Below are positions 18,190-26,660 of a DNA stretch of 64,000 bases, piece by piece (the first letter of the stretch is position 1; every line of letters starts with the position of its first letter). Both the position numbers and the translations under genes were made by a program. The notes beneath the pieces are model-generated. The model was not told the DNA's origin and did no database searches. It worked only from the letters and a program-made list of their open reading frames with translations. Source of the DNA: Candidatus Obscuribacterales bacterium (GTDB taxonomy: Bacteria; Cyanobacteriota; Vampirovibrionia; Obscuribacterales; Obscuribacteraceae); NCBI GenBank assembly GCA_031292355.1, contig JARLHI010000054.1, positions 62,001 to 126,000 on the forward strand, written 5' to 3'.

Positions 18190-18312
18190 TTAAGTTCCGT
18201 GTTTCAAGGTATCGACGGGCATATAACCGATCAAGCGACTTCTCGGTCGATAAATATCCCAGACCATATCATCATTATTAGACATGCCATTGATGAGATG
18301 AAATGACGAATC
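18190..18312 (-). pseudogene. Displaced 3' end of the epimerase gene (parent at 22111)
   Basis: The reverse frame reads FHLINGMSNNDDMVWDIY, then RPRSRLIGYMPVDTLKHGT before a stop. The intact gene ends FYLINGTSNNEDMVWDIL, then FAEKLLGYVPVDGLKRGT. About 36 codons are homologous and the frame is open, but upstream the homology stops at a TGA. It is same-orientation and 3.8 kb from the parent, with the dnaK-usp cluster between. Confidence 0.8.
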
Positions 18313-18847
18313 TCAGGGCATCTTATCGAAACAATTGAAGTTTCGTTTTAGACACTAAAATCAGGATCGCGTTCCAATTCCCTTTACGAGCCGGAATCGA
18401 TTTTCCATTGCTGACTATGTCATTGGTTTGGCTTGAAACTTCATATTTCAAATAAAACTAAATATCCGTAGCGCTCGCCTCACGCGGCCTCTAGAGAGGT
18501 TGCCGCTTGAACTCCCCGTAATCATATGTTTTGAATCTCACATATGGGCTATGATGTAAGAAAGTTGAATTTGCGAATTGAGACTAGACAAAAGCACTTT
18601 TTCAAGAGTGATCTTTTATTGAGTCCTTCGGATTATTGATAGAATTTTTTCGCGCGCTACTGCATGTGGTGGCGCGAGATTGTATTTTTTGTCGACTTTA
18701 AGAGTCCGCTCAAATATTGAATCGAATATATCAGGCCAACGGATGATGAATTAGAAACTTCAGTCATCTAATCTGAGATCAACAGAAGCAATAGCAAGCG
18801 ACCTTCGGGCTTGCTACCCTTCGATACAGATTTGGAGCAAAAAAATC
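18313..18847 (+). promoter_or_regulatory. Long 5' region of the dnaK cluster
   Basis: No gene is visible in these 535 bases. Several hairpins can form: CATATGT/ACATATG at about 18523-18546, TCGCGC/GCGCGA at about 18649-18676 before a T-rich run, and TAGCAAGC/GCTTGCTA at about 18793-18817 just before the dnaK ribosome site. No CIRCE element is seen. The length suggests regulation through the transcript leader, but that is inference. Confidence 0.35.
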
Positions 18848-20776
18848 ATGGGAAAGTCAGTTGGTATAGATTTAGGCACAACAAATTCGGTTGTCGCTGT
18901 TATGGAAGGCGGAAGTCCAGTTGTTATCGCGAATAGCGATGGAAACCGCACCACTCCCTCTGTCGTTGCGATTTCAAAAGCTGGTGATCGGCTTGTAGGA
19001 CAACTAGCTCGCAGACAAGCTGTTTTGAATCCTTTGAATACAGTCGCTTCTATTAAAAGGTTCATCGGTCGAAGATTCGACGAAGTCGACAAAGAAAGGA
19101 CTATGGTCCCTTATAGAATTAAAGCTGGAGAAGATGGTGGCTGTATGGTCACTATAGATAAGAAAGACTATACGCCCGAAGAAATTTCAGCGATGGTTCT
19201 GCGCAAACTCAAAGAAGATGCTGAAAAATACCTAGGCGAAAAAGTCACAAGTGCAGTCATAACCGTACCCGCTTATTTTAATGATGCTCAGCGGCAGTCG
19301 ACTAAGAACGCTGGCACGATAGCTGGTCTTGATGTTTTGAGAATCATCAATGAACCGACTGCAGCCGCTCTGGCTTACGGTATCGACAAGAAAAAAGACG
19401 AGATGGTTATGGTTTTTGATCTTGGTGGTGGCACATTCGACGTTTCAATTCTAGAGGTAGGCGAGGGACTGTTCGAAGTCAAAGCGACGTCGGGCGACAC
19501 TCATTTAGGCGGAGACGACTTCGACCACAGCCTGGTCAATTATCTTGCCGATGAATACAACAAACAAGATGGCGTCGATTTACGCAAAGATCCTCAAGCC
19601 TTGCAGCGTCTTTCTGAGGCAGCCGAGCGAGCCAAAATAGAACTATCTTCATTGCCTGAAACAACAATTTCATTGCCTTTCATCACTGCCACAGCGTCGG
19701 GGCCAAAGCATTTCGAGATGAAAGTCACTCGGGCGAAATTCAATGAATTGACACATCATCTAATTGAGCGTTGTCGCAAGCCTGTCGAACAGGCACTGAA
19801 GGATGCAGGCTTAGATCGAGGACAGATAGACGAAGTTGTTCTGGTTGGTGGCTCAACTAGAATTCCAGCTGTACAAAGTCTAGTCAAGACTTTGACCGGT
19901 GGCAAAGAGCCTAATCAAAGCGTCAATCCAGATGAAGTTGTCGCAGTTGGAGCGGCAATACAAGCTGGCATTATTGGCGGCGATGTTGCCAATGTTGTCC
20001 TACTGGATGTTACGCCGTTGTCTCTTGGTATTGAAACCATGGGCGGTGTCTTCACCAAATTAGTGGAACGAAACACTACTATTCCAACCCATAAATCGCA
20101 AACCTTCTCAACTGCTGAAGACAATCAACCTGGAGTTGATGTCGTAGTATTTCAGGGCGAAAGACCAATGGCTAGAGACAACAAAACTATCGGTAACTTC
20201 AGGCTTGATGGAATTAAAGCAGCGCCAAGGGGAACCGCGAAAATAGAAGTATCCTTCGACATTGACGCAAATGGCATCGTTCATGTGGGCGCCAGAGATG
20301 AAGCAACTGGTGTCGAACAGAAGATAACTATTTCTTCGAGCACCAATTTATCGAAAGAGGATATTGCCAGACTGCTCAAAGAATCAACAGAAAATGCCGA
20401 GGCTGACCGCAAAGTCAAAGAAGAAGCAGATGCTAGAAATGAAGCGGACCAAGCCTGTTATCTTGTCGAACATCAGCTTGCTGAAAATGATGGAAAAGTG
20501 CGTGCGACCAATCGTTCGAGAGCCGAGCAACTGATCGCCGAAACCAGACAAAAAATCGAGCGTCGCCAGGGTATCGACGTGCTCAAACAAAGCACAGCCG
20601 ACCTGCGCACTCTGCTAGGAGTGATTCAACAAGATATTCAGAATGCAGAATCCGGCGCTAGCACTGATTCACACGAGCACCCCCAACCGGGTTCTGCTCA
20701 GCGTTCAAAATCGGAAACCAGGCAGGCAAAACCTGCAGAAGAAGACATTGTTGACGCGGAAGTGACACCAGTCTAA
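18848..20776 (+). CDS. dnaK: Chaperone protein DnaK (Hsp70)
   Basis: ATP-driven chaperone that binds exposed hydrophobic segments, acting with DnaJ and GrpE in the cytoplasm. 642 residues, full length. Marks: [68 protein letters not shown] and [10 protein letters not shown], then a charged lid. TGGAG precedes the ATG by 10 bases. No grpE or dnaJ adjoins. Instead a glycine-zipper stress protein and uspA follow, so this is likely an accessory stress DnaK rather than the core one. The gene lies inside the segment flanked by epimerase-gene ends. Confidence 0.95.
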   Translation: MGKSVGIDLGTTNSVVAVMEGGSPVVIANSDGNRTTPSVVAISKAGDRLVGQLARRQAVLNPLNTVASIKRFIGRRFDEVDKERTMVPYRIKAGEDGGCMVTIDKKDYTPEEISAMVLRKLKEDAEKYLGEKVTSAVITVPAYFNDAQRQSTKNAGTIAGLDVLRIINEPTAAALAYGIDKKKDEMVMVFDLGGGTFDVSILEVGEGLFEVKATSGDTHLGGDDFDHSLVNYLADEYNKQDGVDLRKDPQALQRLSEAAERAKIELSSLPETTISLPFITATASGPKHFEMKVTRAKFNELTHHLIERCRKPVEQALKDAGLDRGQIDEVVLVGGSTRIPAVQSLVKTLTGGKEPNQSVNPDEVVAVGAAIQAGIIGGDVANVVLLDVTPLSLGIETMGGVFTKLVERNTTIPTHKSQTFSTAEDNQPGVDVVVFQGERPMARDNKTIGNFRLDGIKAAPRGTAKIEVSFDIDANGIVHVGARDEATGVEQKITISSSTNLSKEDIARLLKESTENAEADRKVKEEADARNEADQACYLVEHQLAENDGKVRATNRSRAEQLIAETRQKIERRQGIDVLKQSTADLRTLLGVIQQDIQNAESGASTDSHEHPQPGSAQRSKSETRQAKPAEEDIVDAEVTPV

Positions 20777-20851
20777 ACCAACTAAGTCAACGAACAAATT
20801 ATGACCAACAAATTTATTACAAACAATATTACAAACAATAAGGTGGAAATG

Positions 20852-21418
20852 ATGAGTGATAACAACAATTCCGTTGTCGCTGTTTTCAGTGGACACGATC
20901 AAGCAGAAGCTGCAATTAAAGAATTGCAAAAATCTGGTTTTGATATGAAGCAGCTGAGCATTGTCGGCAAGGGCTATCACGTCGAAGAGCAAGTGGTAGG
21001 TTACTACAACCTTGGCGACAGAGTGGCCAACTGGGGTAAGACCGGCGCCTTCTGGGGATGGATCTGGGGATTGGTTTTCGGTTCGGCCTTTTTCTTCATT
21101 CCTGGCGTGGGTCCAGTAATGATTGGCGGCCCCATTGTTCTTTGGTTAGTTGGCGCATTGGAAACAGCCGTGGTGTTCGGCGGTGTGTCTGCTCTGGGCT
21201 CTGCTCTGATTGGAGTAGGCATTCCCAAAGATAGTGTCCTCAGGTACGAAACTGCCTTGAAGGTCGATAAATTTCTCGTCATAGCCCACGGCACCCAAGC
21301 TGACGTTGAACGCGCCAGATCGATTCTGGATACAAACGCAGCTGAATCGACCGACATCCATAGCAACTTGAAGCAATTCAATGCCACTACTGTTGCCTCC
21401 AACAAGATTGCTGTGTAG
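20852..21418 (+). CDS. General-stress glycine-zipper membrane protein (DUF1269/GSP17M-like)
   Basis: 188 residues from the ATG at 20852, chosen for AAGGTGG seven bases ahead; an upstream ATG at 20801 is possible. The N-terminus VVAVFSGHDQAEAAIKELQ resembles the general stress protein 17M / heat-induced YflT fold. Two hydrophobic Gly-rich segments follow (WGWIWGLVFGSAFFFIPGVG, then GPIVLWLVGALETAVVFGGV) and form a membrane hairpin. The end VDKFLVIAHGTQADVERARS closes an alpha/beta domain. Its place between dnaK and uspA supports a stress role. Confidence 0.75.
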   Translation: MSDNNNSVVAVFSGHDQAEAAIKELQKSGFDMKQLSIVGKGYHVEEQVVGYYNLGDRVANWGKTGAFWGWIWGLVFGSAFFFIPGVGPVMIGGPIVLWLVGALETAVVFGGVSALGSALIGVGIPKDSVLRYETALKVDKFLVIAHGTQADVERARSILDTNAAESTDIHSNLKQFNATTVASNKIAV

Positions 21419-21465
21419 GCTCAGTCGAGCGCTTTTCAAGATTCACGCAAAAGGAGGTAACTATC

Positions 21466-21963
21466 ATGAAAATAATCGTTGCTATCGACGAATCACCCTG
21501 CTCTGAGGCAGCCCTAGATGCTTTGCTGGCGCGGAACTGGGATAGTGAAACCGAAGTTCTTCTGCTGACTGTGTTGCAGCCAATTGCATCTTCAATGGAT
21601 TTTGCGCCCGGCTATATGATCACCCCATTGCTGGAGCCCGATCCTGCTCAGTTTACGCAAATGCAAACATTTATGGACGAAAAGGTTCATCAACTGCAGT
21701 CCGTATTCACTAAAGACAGGGTCTTTGGCAAAACAATTCAAGGTGATCCTGCAGACATCATCATTGATTATGCAAAATCCTGGGATGCCGATTTGGTTCT
21801 GGTAGGTTCACACGGGCGCAAAGGCTTTGAAAAATTCTTGCTAGGAAGCGTAGCGGAAAAAGTAGCCAAAAACGCTCCATGCTCAGTGGAAATAGTCAGG
21901 CAAAAGTTGCCTCGGGCACTTGATGCTAGTGAAACTGAAACTGGCGCGGGTGTAAGAAAATGA
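21466..21963 (+). CDS. Universal stress protein, UspA family
   Basis: 165 residues in the Rossmann-like Usp fold: KIIVAIDESPCSEAALDALL at the start, then VLVGSHGRKGFEKFLLGSVA, the ATP-binding G-2x-G-9x-G-S pattern, and APCSVEIVR at the end. AAAGGAGG precedes the ATG by 8 bases, the best ribosome site in the cluster. The stop overlaps the ATG of a broken second usp gene. Confidence 0.9.
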   Translation: MKIIVAIDESPCSEAALDALLARNWDSETEVLLLTVLQPIASSMDFAPGYMITPLLEPDPAQFTQMQTFMDEKVHQLQSVFTKDRVFGKTIQGDPADIIIDYAKSWDADLVLVGSHGRKGFEKFLLGSVAEKVAKNAPCSVEIVRQKLPRALDASETETGAGVRK

Positions 21964-22070
21964 AGATCTTAATTGCTATCGACAGTTCAAATCATGGCGA
22001 AGAAATTCTGAACGAAGTTGCAAGATACGGTTGACCGCAATCGACGGAATTTAAACTACTGAAAATGTTA
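21960..22070 (+). pseudogene. Broken second uspA-family gene
   Basis: It starts by ATGA overlap with the first usp and reads MKILIAIDSSNHGEEILNEV, then ARYG, then TGA, then PQSTEFKLLKML in the same frame. In Usp proteins this place normally holds Trp (WPxGTE), so the TGA replaces a TGG codon. Similarity ends at about 22068, leaving only a third of the gene. The break lies close to the 3' end of the epimerase gene and marks the right edge of the stress segment. Confidence 0.7.
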
Positions 22071-22110
22071 TGACGCAAGCTATGCCCTGCGATTGTGGCT
22101 ATAGCCACGA

Positions 22111-22908
22111 CTAAGTTCCACGTTTCAATCCATCAACGGGTACATAGCCGAGCAATTTTTCGGCAAACAAAATATCCCATACCATGTCTTCATTATTAGA
22201 CGTGCCATTGATGAGATAAAATGCAGGGGACATATCTGCTGTGACAGACTTTTCAAAAAGCTGTCCTAAATCTCTATCAGATAACCACATCTGCTTGAAC
22301 CAAATGTCTGCTTGTTCTGGCAAATCTTGGGGCCGATTCTGCCCAATGGGAACAACCCAACCAATACGAATGGCTATACAAGTTGCTCTTGCGGCCATGA
22401 CGTATGTTGCGCCCATACGCTCTGCTGCAAGCTTCATCGCCGCATAGGCGGTGCTATCAGTGATGGTGCCATCAACATTGACCAGTTTTGTGCCAGGTTT
22501 TGGCGGTAGGTTCGTGGTCAACCATCTACCTACTCCTCTTTCTGTGCGATAGCCACCCATGACGTGGTTCGAGCTCGCAAGCACCACTCTTGGCACTTTA
22601 GCCAGAGTTGCCGCCGTAAATAGGTTGAAGGTGGCGTCAAGATTTGATTCCAGCAATTCATCCCATGATTTATTTTCGTTGGGATCAGCAGCTAGATGAA
22701 TAACCGCATCCACACCTTGCATCAATTGAATAAGATCGTCTGACCAGTGACTCAAATCTAGCTGATGATAATTTTTGCTGAACTGAGCCCCTTTTTCTGG
22801 TTCTGCTCTATCAACACAAGTAATAGAAAAGTCGCTGCCTGACTTAGAAAAATGCTGTTGCAATTTTTTGCCGATATTACCATTTGCCCCGGTAATCAAA
22901 ATGTTCAT
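22111..22908 (-). CDS. NAD-dependent epimerase/dehydratase, uronate-dehydrogenase-like
   Basis: 265 residues, extended short-chain dehydrogenase. Marks: NAD-binding ILITGANGNIGKKL, VIHLAADPNENKSW, VVLASSNHVMGGY and the catalytic YAAMK. The SSNH block is characteristic of uronate dehydrogenases, which oxidise glucuronate or galacturonate to the aldarolactone, so that role is suggested, and a GH67 alpha-glucuronidase lies elsewhere in the window. It overlaps the upstream hydrolase gene by four bases. Its last ~36 codons exist as a diverged second copy at 18190. Confidence 0.72.
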   Translation of the reverse strand: MNILITGANGNIGKKLQQHFSKSGSDFSITCVDRAEPEKGAQFSKNYHQLDLSHWSDDLIQLMQGVDAVIHLAADPNENKSWDELLESNLDATFNLFTAATLAKVPRVVLASSNHVMGGYRTERGVGRWLTTNLPPKPGTKLVNVDGTITDSTAYAAMKLAAERMGATYVMAARATCIAIRIGWVVPIGQNRPQDLPEQADIWFKQMWLSDRDLGQLFEKSVTADMSPAFYLINGTSNNEDMVWDILFAEKLLGYVPVDGLKRGT

Positions 22909-23759
22909 TTATTTTCCTGTTCTGTAACTGTGGTGCGAATTAATTCCGCAACTTTTTCGGGCACTTCCATAGGAATGAAGTGAGTTTGCTCCGGCATCAA
23001 TGTTTCGCGTCCATTCGCAAAATATTTCAATAATTCAGGTTGCACCAAATTTGGTTTCTTGGGATCACCAAGAACTGACGGCCGCAAAATATGAACCGGT
23101 ACTTCGACTTTTTTCAATTCAGAATAAATGTTAGCCGAGGACGCGACGGCGTGATTATAAATCGAAGCTTCCACATCAGGCGGGCAAGCAAGAATATAAC
23201 CTTCACCGGTACCATCTGCCACCAAACCATATTCACAATAATCTCTAAGCGCCTGTGACTGCCATGTCGCAAAGGGCTTTCGACCCTTGAAACTGTCGAA
23301 CATCTTCTCCTTACTGACCCAATTGTTGCGACGTTTGAGAATTTCATGCGGCTCAGTTTTTGGAGCACCATAGAATTCTTCTTTAAAAATTATGGGATCT
23401 ATTAGGAGCAACGATTTAAATCGATGCGGCGCCAACGCACTTGCTAGCGCCAGAGAATGTCCCCCCATAGAGTGCCCGACACCAATGTCAGCTGTAATAT
23501 CGAGAGCATGCAAAATTGCTTTTACATCAAGACCAAAATCAGTCCACTCATATGGTGGTTCTGGCTTATCACTTGCACCGTGTCCGCGCATATCAATGGC
23601 AATGCAGTCATAGCCAGGTAAATGCTCAATGACCGAGTCCCACAGCCTGCCATGGAAACCAGTGCCATGAATAAAAACGACGCAGGCGTCTTGCCCAGCG
23701 CGCCGCCAGACTGCAAAATTATGGCCACACACTGGTACGACGATTTTTTCCATTTCCAT
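22905..23759 (-). CDS. Alpha/beta hydrolase
   Basis: 284 residues. The fold is shown by VVFIHGTGFHGRLWDSVIEH (oxyanion HG), DMRGHGASDKP, the nucleophile elbow GHSMGGHSLA (Ser), and a C-terminal TLMPEQTHFIPMEVPEKVAE with the catalytic His. There is no signal peptide. Four-base overlap with the epimerase gene downstream implies a shared operon, perhaps lactone or ester hydrolysis paired with the dehydrogenase. The substrate is unknown. Confidence 0.8.
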   Translation of the reverse strand: MEMEKIVVPVCGHNFAVWRRAGQDACVVFIHGTGFHGRLWDSVIEHLPGYDCIAIDMRGHGASDKPEPPYEWTDFGLDVKAILHALDITADIGVGHSMGGHSLALASALAPHRFKSLLLIDPIIFKEEFYGAPKTEPHEILKRRNNWVSKEKMFDSFKGRKPFATWQSQALRDYCEYGLVADGTGEGYILACPPDVEASIYNHAVASSANIYSELKKVEVPVHILRPSVLGDPKKPNLVQPELLKYFANGRETLMPEQTHFIPMEVPEKVAELIRTTVTEQENK

Positions 23760-23829
23760 CTTTTTGAGAAACCCGATACAAAATCAACCGATAACCGATT
23801 TATTATATGGAAAGCAAAGGGAGTCCATC

Positions 23830-24768
23830 GTGACTAAACAAAAAATTCTAGTAATTGGAGCTGGCGGCGTCGGCGGTTATTTTGGCGCAGTGCTTGCTCA
23901 AGCCGGCAATGACGTCACTTTTCTCGCTCGTGGCAAGCAGTTAGAAGCTTTACGTGAGCACGGACTAACGGTGAGCAGCTCAATCAATGGCAGTTTCACA
24001 CTCGACAAAGTTAACGCCGTCAGCGATATCAGCGACCTGACCGGTATCCAATTAGTTATTCTGGGAGTAAAAGCCTGGCAGGTCAAAGATGTCGCCCGCT
24101 CACTTAAATCGCTGCCAAATCAAGATTTTGTCGTGTTGCCATTGCAAAATGGTGTGGATGCCTATCAAGACTTGATTTCCGAACTGCCCGCGCAAAACAT
24201 TCTGGGCGGCTCATGCCAAATTATCAGCTATGTCGAAAAGCCCGGACACATCGTTCATATTGGCATTGAACCAAAAATTGTTCTTGGTGAATGGAACAAC
24301 GAGAAAAGCGCACGGATAAAGGATTTAGCGCAGTTGCTCGAGAACGCAAACATTGTTGTTGAGAATCCTGATTCCATTCAAGTCGCCCTCTGGGAAAAGT
24401 TTTTGTTTATTGCTTCAGTGGGCGGAGTAGGCGCAGTCACGCGCGTTTCTTATGGTCACGTGAGAGACAATCCGCGCACCAGGGCGATGCTTGAAGCGGC
24501 AATGCACGAGGTGCTTATGCTCGCTCAAAAAAGTGGCGTCAATTTATCGCCAACGATTGTTGAAAAAACAATGGCCTGGGTGGCTAAAGTTCCAGCGGAA
24601 GGTACTCCCTCAATGCAGCGCGATGTGATGGACGGTAAACCTTCGGAACTGGAAAACATGAGCGGTAGCATTGTCAGACGCGGCGAAGTGCTTGGCGTGC
24701 CCACTCCCGTACATTTGTTCTTGTATTCGTCTTTACTTCCAGCTGAAACAATCGCCCGCAATCATTAA
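23830..24768 (+). CDS. Ketopantoate reductase-family protein (ApbA/PanE)
   Basis: 312 residues from a GTG at 23830, preferred over an ATG at 23764 because AAGGGAG lies 7-13 bases ahead and the product then starts just before the nucleotide-binding loop. Marks: ILVIGAGGVGGYFGAVLAQA, VILGVKAW, VVLPLQNGVDAYQDL and, in the C-terminal domain, VALWEKFLFIASVGGVGAVT and PSMQRDVMDGKPSELEN (Ser/Asp/Glu of the family). It reduces a 2-keto acid with NADPH; whether it serves pantothenate synthesis is uncertain because paralogues are common. Its last 30-40 codons are duplicated at 26189, beyond a toxin-antitoxin pair. Confidence 0.82.
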   Translation: MTKQKILVIGAGGVGGYFGAVLAQAGNDVTFLARGKQLEALREHGLTVSSSINGSFTLDKVNAVSDISDLTGIQLVILGVKAWQVKDVARSLKSLPNQDFVVLPLQNGVDAYQDLISELPAQNILGGSCQIISYVEKPGHIVHIGIEPKIVLGEWNNEKSARIKDLAQLLENANIVVENPDSIQVALWEKFLFIASVGGVGAVTRVSYGHVRDNPRTRAMLEAAMHEVLMLAQKSGVNLSPTIVEKTMAWVAKVPAEGTPSMQRDVMDGKPSELENMSGSIVRRGEVLGVPTPVHLFLYSSLLPAETIARNH

Positions 24769-25009
24769 GCATGGCGCCACCGTCAGCGGTGCAAACAATT
24801 CTTCCAGATGCGTCCATAATAGCTGTCACTTTACGCGATCAATGTGACAGACCACGGTTAGCTAGGAATTATCAGTCACGAAGGCGGTTGTTAAAGAGAT
24901 TCCCTGATTCCTTTGAATAAATTCCAGATACCTGCATGCGCACAGGTACGGGCTTAAAATGCTCGAAAAGTTGCGCAGGTCATTATTTCAGGCGCAAAAA
25001 TCGCTTGGT

Positions 25010-25054
25010 CGATTTAACCGAATTTGTCGAATTTAGCGTTTTAGACGAATTTAT
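25010..25054 (+). promoter_or_regulatory. Five 9-bp operator-like repeats before the antitoxin gene
   Basis: Five head-to-tail units sit exactly 9 bases apart: CGATTTAAC, CGAATTTGT, CGAATTTAG, CGTTTTAGA and CGAATTTAT. A possible -10 (TATGCT or TAACAT, 25053-25064) follows at once, and the antitoxin ATG is at 25091. This is the expected place for an autoregulatory antitoxin site. The remainder of 24769-25090 shows no gene. Confidence 0.6.
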
Positions 25055-25090
25055 GCTAACATACAAAATAGTTTCACAGGAGTTACAGCT

Positions 25091-25579
25091 ATGTCGGCAA
25101 CGATGACATTTGTACCGAAAGAAGAGCAGTCGGCCCCAATACTGGGCATTGCTCAATCGATGCAAGACCAGCCTGAAACGGGCTTCTCTCTCTTGTGCCC
25201 AAATGGCGCGAAACTACCACTTCCGGAGCCTCTGGTTAAGATGCTGCTTGCAGCAGCTCGAGCGCTTAACAGTAAACATGCAGTAACTATTGTTGTCAGA
25301 AGTGCCTGGCTCACCACTCAAGAAGCAGCCGACATGATGGGCTACTCGCGACAAGTCGTCGTCGATTTGATCAAAAAAGAAAAATTGAAAGCGACTAAGC
25401 TTGACGGCACCACGCACAGGCGGATCAAACTGTCAGACCTGATGGCATTCATTGACCAAGAAGATAAACAACGCGAAGAAGCCATGGCACGCCTGGTAGA
25501 ACATACTGAAGAATTTGGCGGCTACGAGCTGCCCGCACAAACTATGAAAGTGATCGCAAAAGAATGCAAGGATAAGTAA
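25091..25579 (+). CDS. Antitoxin with excisionase-type helix-turn-helix
   Basis: 162 residues. The C-terminal half holds a MerR/excisionase-type HTH: WLTTQEAADMMGYSRQVVVD, LIKKEKLKATKLDGTTHRRI, KLSDLMAFIDQ. The N-terminal 70 residues are less ordered (GFSLLCPNGAKLPLPEPLVK). This layout next to a PIN-domain gene is a known toxin-antitoxin arrangement: the protein would neutralise the PIN nuclease and repress the operon through the HTH. CAGGAG lies 9 bases before the ATG. Confidence 0.78.
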   Translation: MSATMTFVPKEEQSAPILGIAQSMQDQPETGFSLLCPNGAKLPLPEPLVKMLLAAARALNSKHAVTIVVRSAWLTTQEAADMMGYSRQVVVDLIKKEKLKATKLDGTTHRRIKLSDLMAFIDQEDKQREEAMARLVEHTEEFGGYELPAQTMKVIAKECKDK

Positions 25580-25581
25580 GG

Positions 25582-26181
25582 TTGGCGTTTTCAGTAATCT
25601 ATGACGCCTGCGTTCTTTTTCCGTTTGAGATTCGCGACGTGTTGATGATAGCTGCTACTACGCGCCACTTCACTTTGTACTGGACTGATGCCATTCTTGC
25701 TGAGTGTACGGGCAATTTAATCGAGGACGGCCGCGCAACGAAGGAAAACATGAACCGGATGGTAGCGGATATGAAAGCGCTCTATCCATATGCCACCATT
25801 CCTTTAGCCGACTACGAAAACCTGATTGCTTCGATGACTAATCAAGCAAAAGACAGGCATGTTCTAGCGGCGGCTGTAGCGCGCGGAGTCGACGTGATTG
25901 TCACAACTAACCTCGCTGATTTCCAACCTGCTGCACTGGATCCATACAACATTGAAGCTCAGCACCCCGACGAATTTGTTCGACACGTGCTAGATGAACT
26001 ACCAGAGGCTTTCGTTAAACAGTTCAGAAAACGCAACGATACTCGAAGAACGTACGCTCTGAAGAACAACAAGCCACAATACACCGACGAAGAAGTGGCG
26101 GAACATTTAGCAAAAGCCGAACCGAAAATGCCTATGACGAGTGCCTATCTGCTTGAATGCTTGACCAAATATTCAAAGTAA
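25582..26181 (+). CDS. PIN-domain toxin (VapC-like RNase)
   Basis: 199 residues from a TTG two bases after the antitoxin stop. PIN-domain acidic residues are visible: Asp8 in VIYDACVLFP, Glu in DAILAECTGNL, Asp in KDRHVLAAAV, and Asp in VIVTTNLADF. Such proteins cut tRNA or mRNA in a metal-dependent way and stop growth when the antitoxin is lost. The extra 60 C-terminal residues are longer than classic VapC. Its stop lies only eight bases before the displaced reductase gene end. Confidence 0.82.
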   Translation: MAFSVIYDACVLFPFEIRDVLMIAATTRHFTLYWTDAILAECTGNLIEDGRATKENMNRMVADMKALYPYATIPLADYENLIASMTNQAKDRHVLAAAVARGVDVIVTTNLADFQPAALDPYNIEAQHPDEFVRHVLDELPEAFVKQFRKRNDTRRTYALKNNKPQYTDEEVAEHLAKAEPKMPMTSAYLLECLTKYSK

Positions 26182-26188
26182 ATCCTTC

Positions 26189-26306
26189 ATGAGTGGCAGC
26201 ACCGTCAGATGCGGCGAAGAGCTTGGCGTGCCCATTCTCGTGCATTTTCCTATATTCGTATTTGCTACCGGCAGAAACTATTGCGCGCCAAAATAGAACC
26301 GCGTAG
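26189..26306 (+). pseudogene. Displaced 3' end of the ketopantoate-reductase-like gene (parent at 23830)
   Basis: It reads MSGSTVRCGEELGVPILVHF, then after a one-base shift LYSYLLPAETIARQNRTA to a TAG. The intact gene reads MSGSIVRRGEVLGVPTPVHL, then FLYSSLLPAETIARNH. Same orientation, 1.5 kb from the parent end, with the toxin-antitoxin operon between. The rest of the gap to 26440 shows no other gene. Confidence 0.82.
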
Positions 26307-26440
26307 CCTCATCCAATTTGACATCATCAATACCCACAGATCCATTTCATGCCACCACTACCCACACTTTTGAAACTGATATTTTGGTTAGCGGAGTCTT
26401 CTCAATAATCAGAAAATAGAATAAGTGCTGGAGAGGGTCC

Positions 26441-26581
26441 ATGGAATTTAATCGAATCCTTAATGCCTCTGTTTTCAAGCGCGCTCTTTACAAGGCCGAA
26501 AAGCGCTCTTCTTTTTCGCCCACGCAAAACCTTTCCAGATTCATTCACGCCAATCTGGAAATCCATCTGATTCAGCCTTGA
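26441..26581 (+). CDS. Possible 46-residue protein
   Basis: GGAGAGGG sits four bases before an ATG that opens 46 codons (MEFNRILNASVFKRALYKAE, then KRSSFSPTQNL...IHLIQP). The product is basic with no membrane segment. A perfect 10-bp inverted repeat (TTTCCAGATT/AATCTGGAAA, 26532-26561) lies inside its end. The good ribosome site is the main support; I know no homologue. Confidence 0.35.
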   Translation: MEFNRILNASVFKRALYKAEKRSSFSPTQNLSRFIHANLEIHLIQP

Positions 26582-26660
26582 CAAGAAGATAGAATCGATA
26601 TCGTCTACTTATAGAAGATTGCCTCAAAGCAATCGAAGTCAAGTTGAAAGCAAGGCCCGC

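Noticed and set aside
24769..26188. Insertion sequence or integron carrying the toxin-antitoxin genes
   Set aside because: No transposase, integrase, terminal inverted repeats or attC-like hairpin. The only boundary signal is the duplicated gene end.
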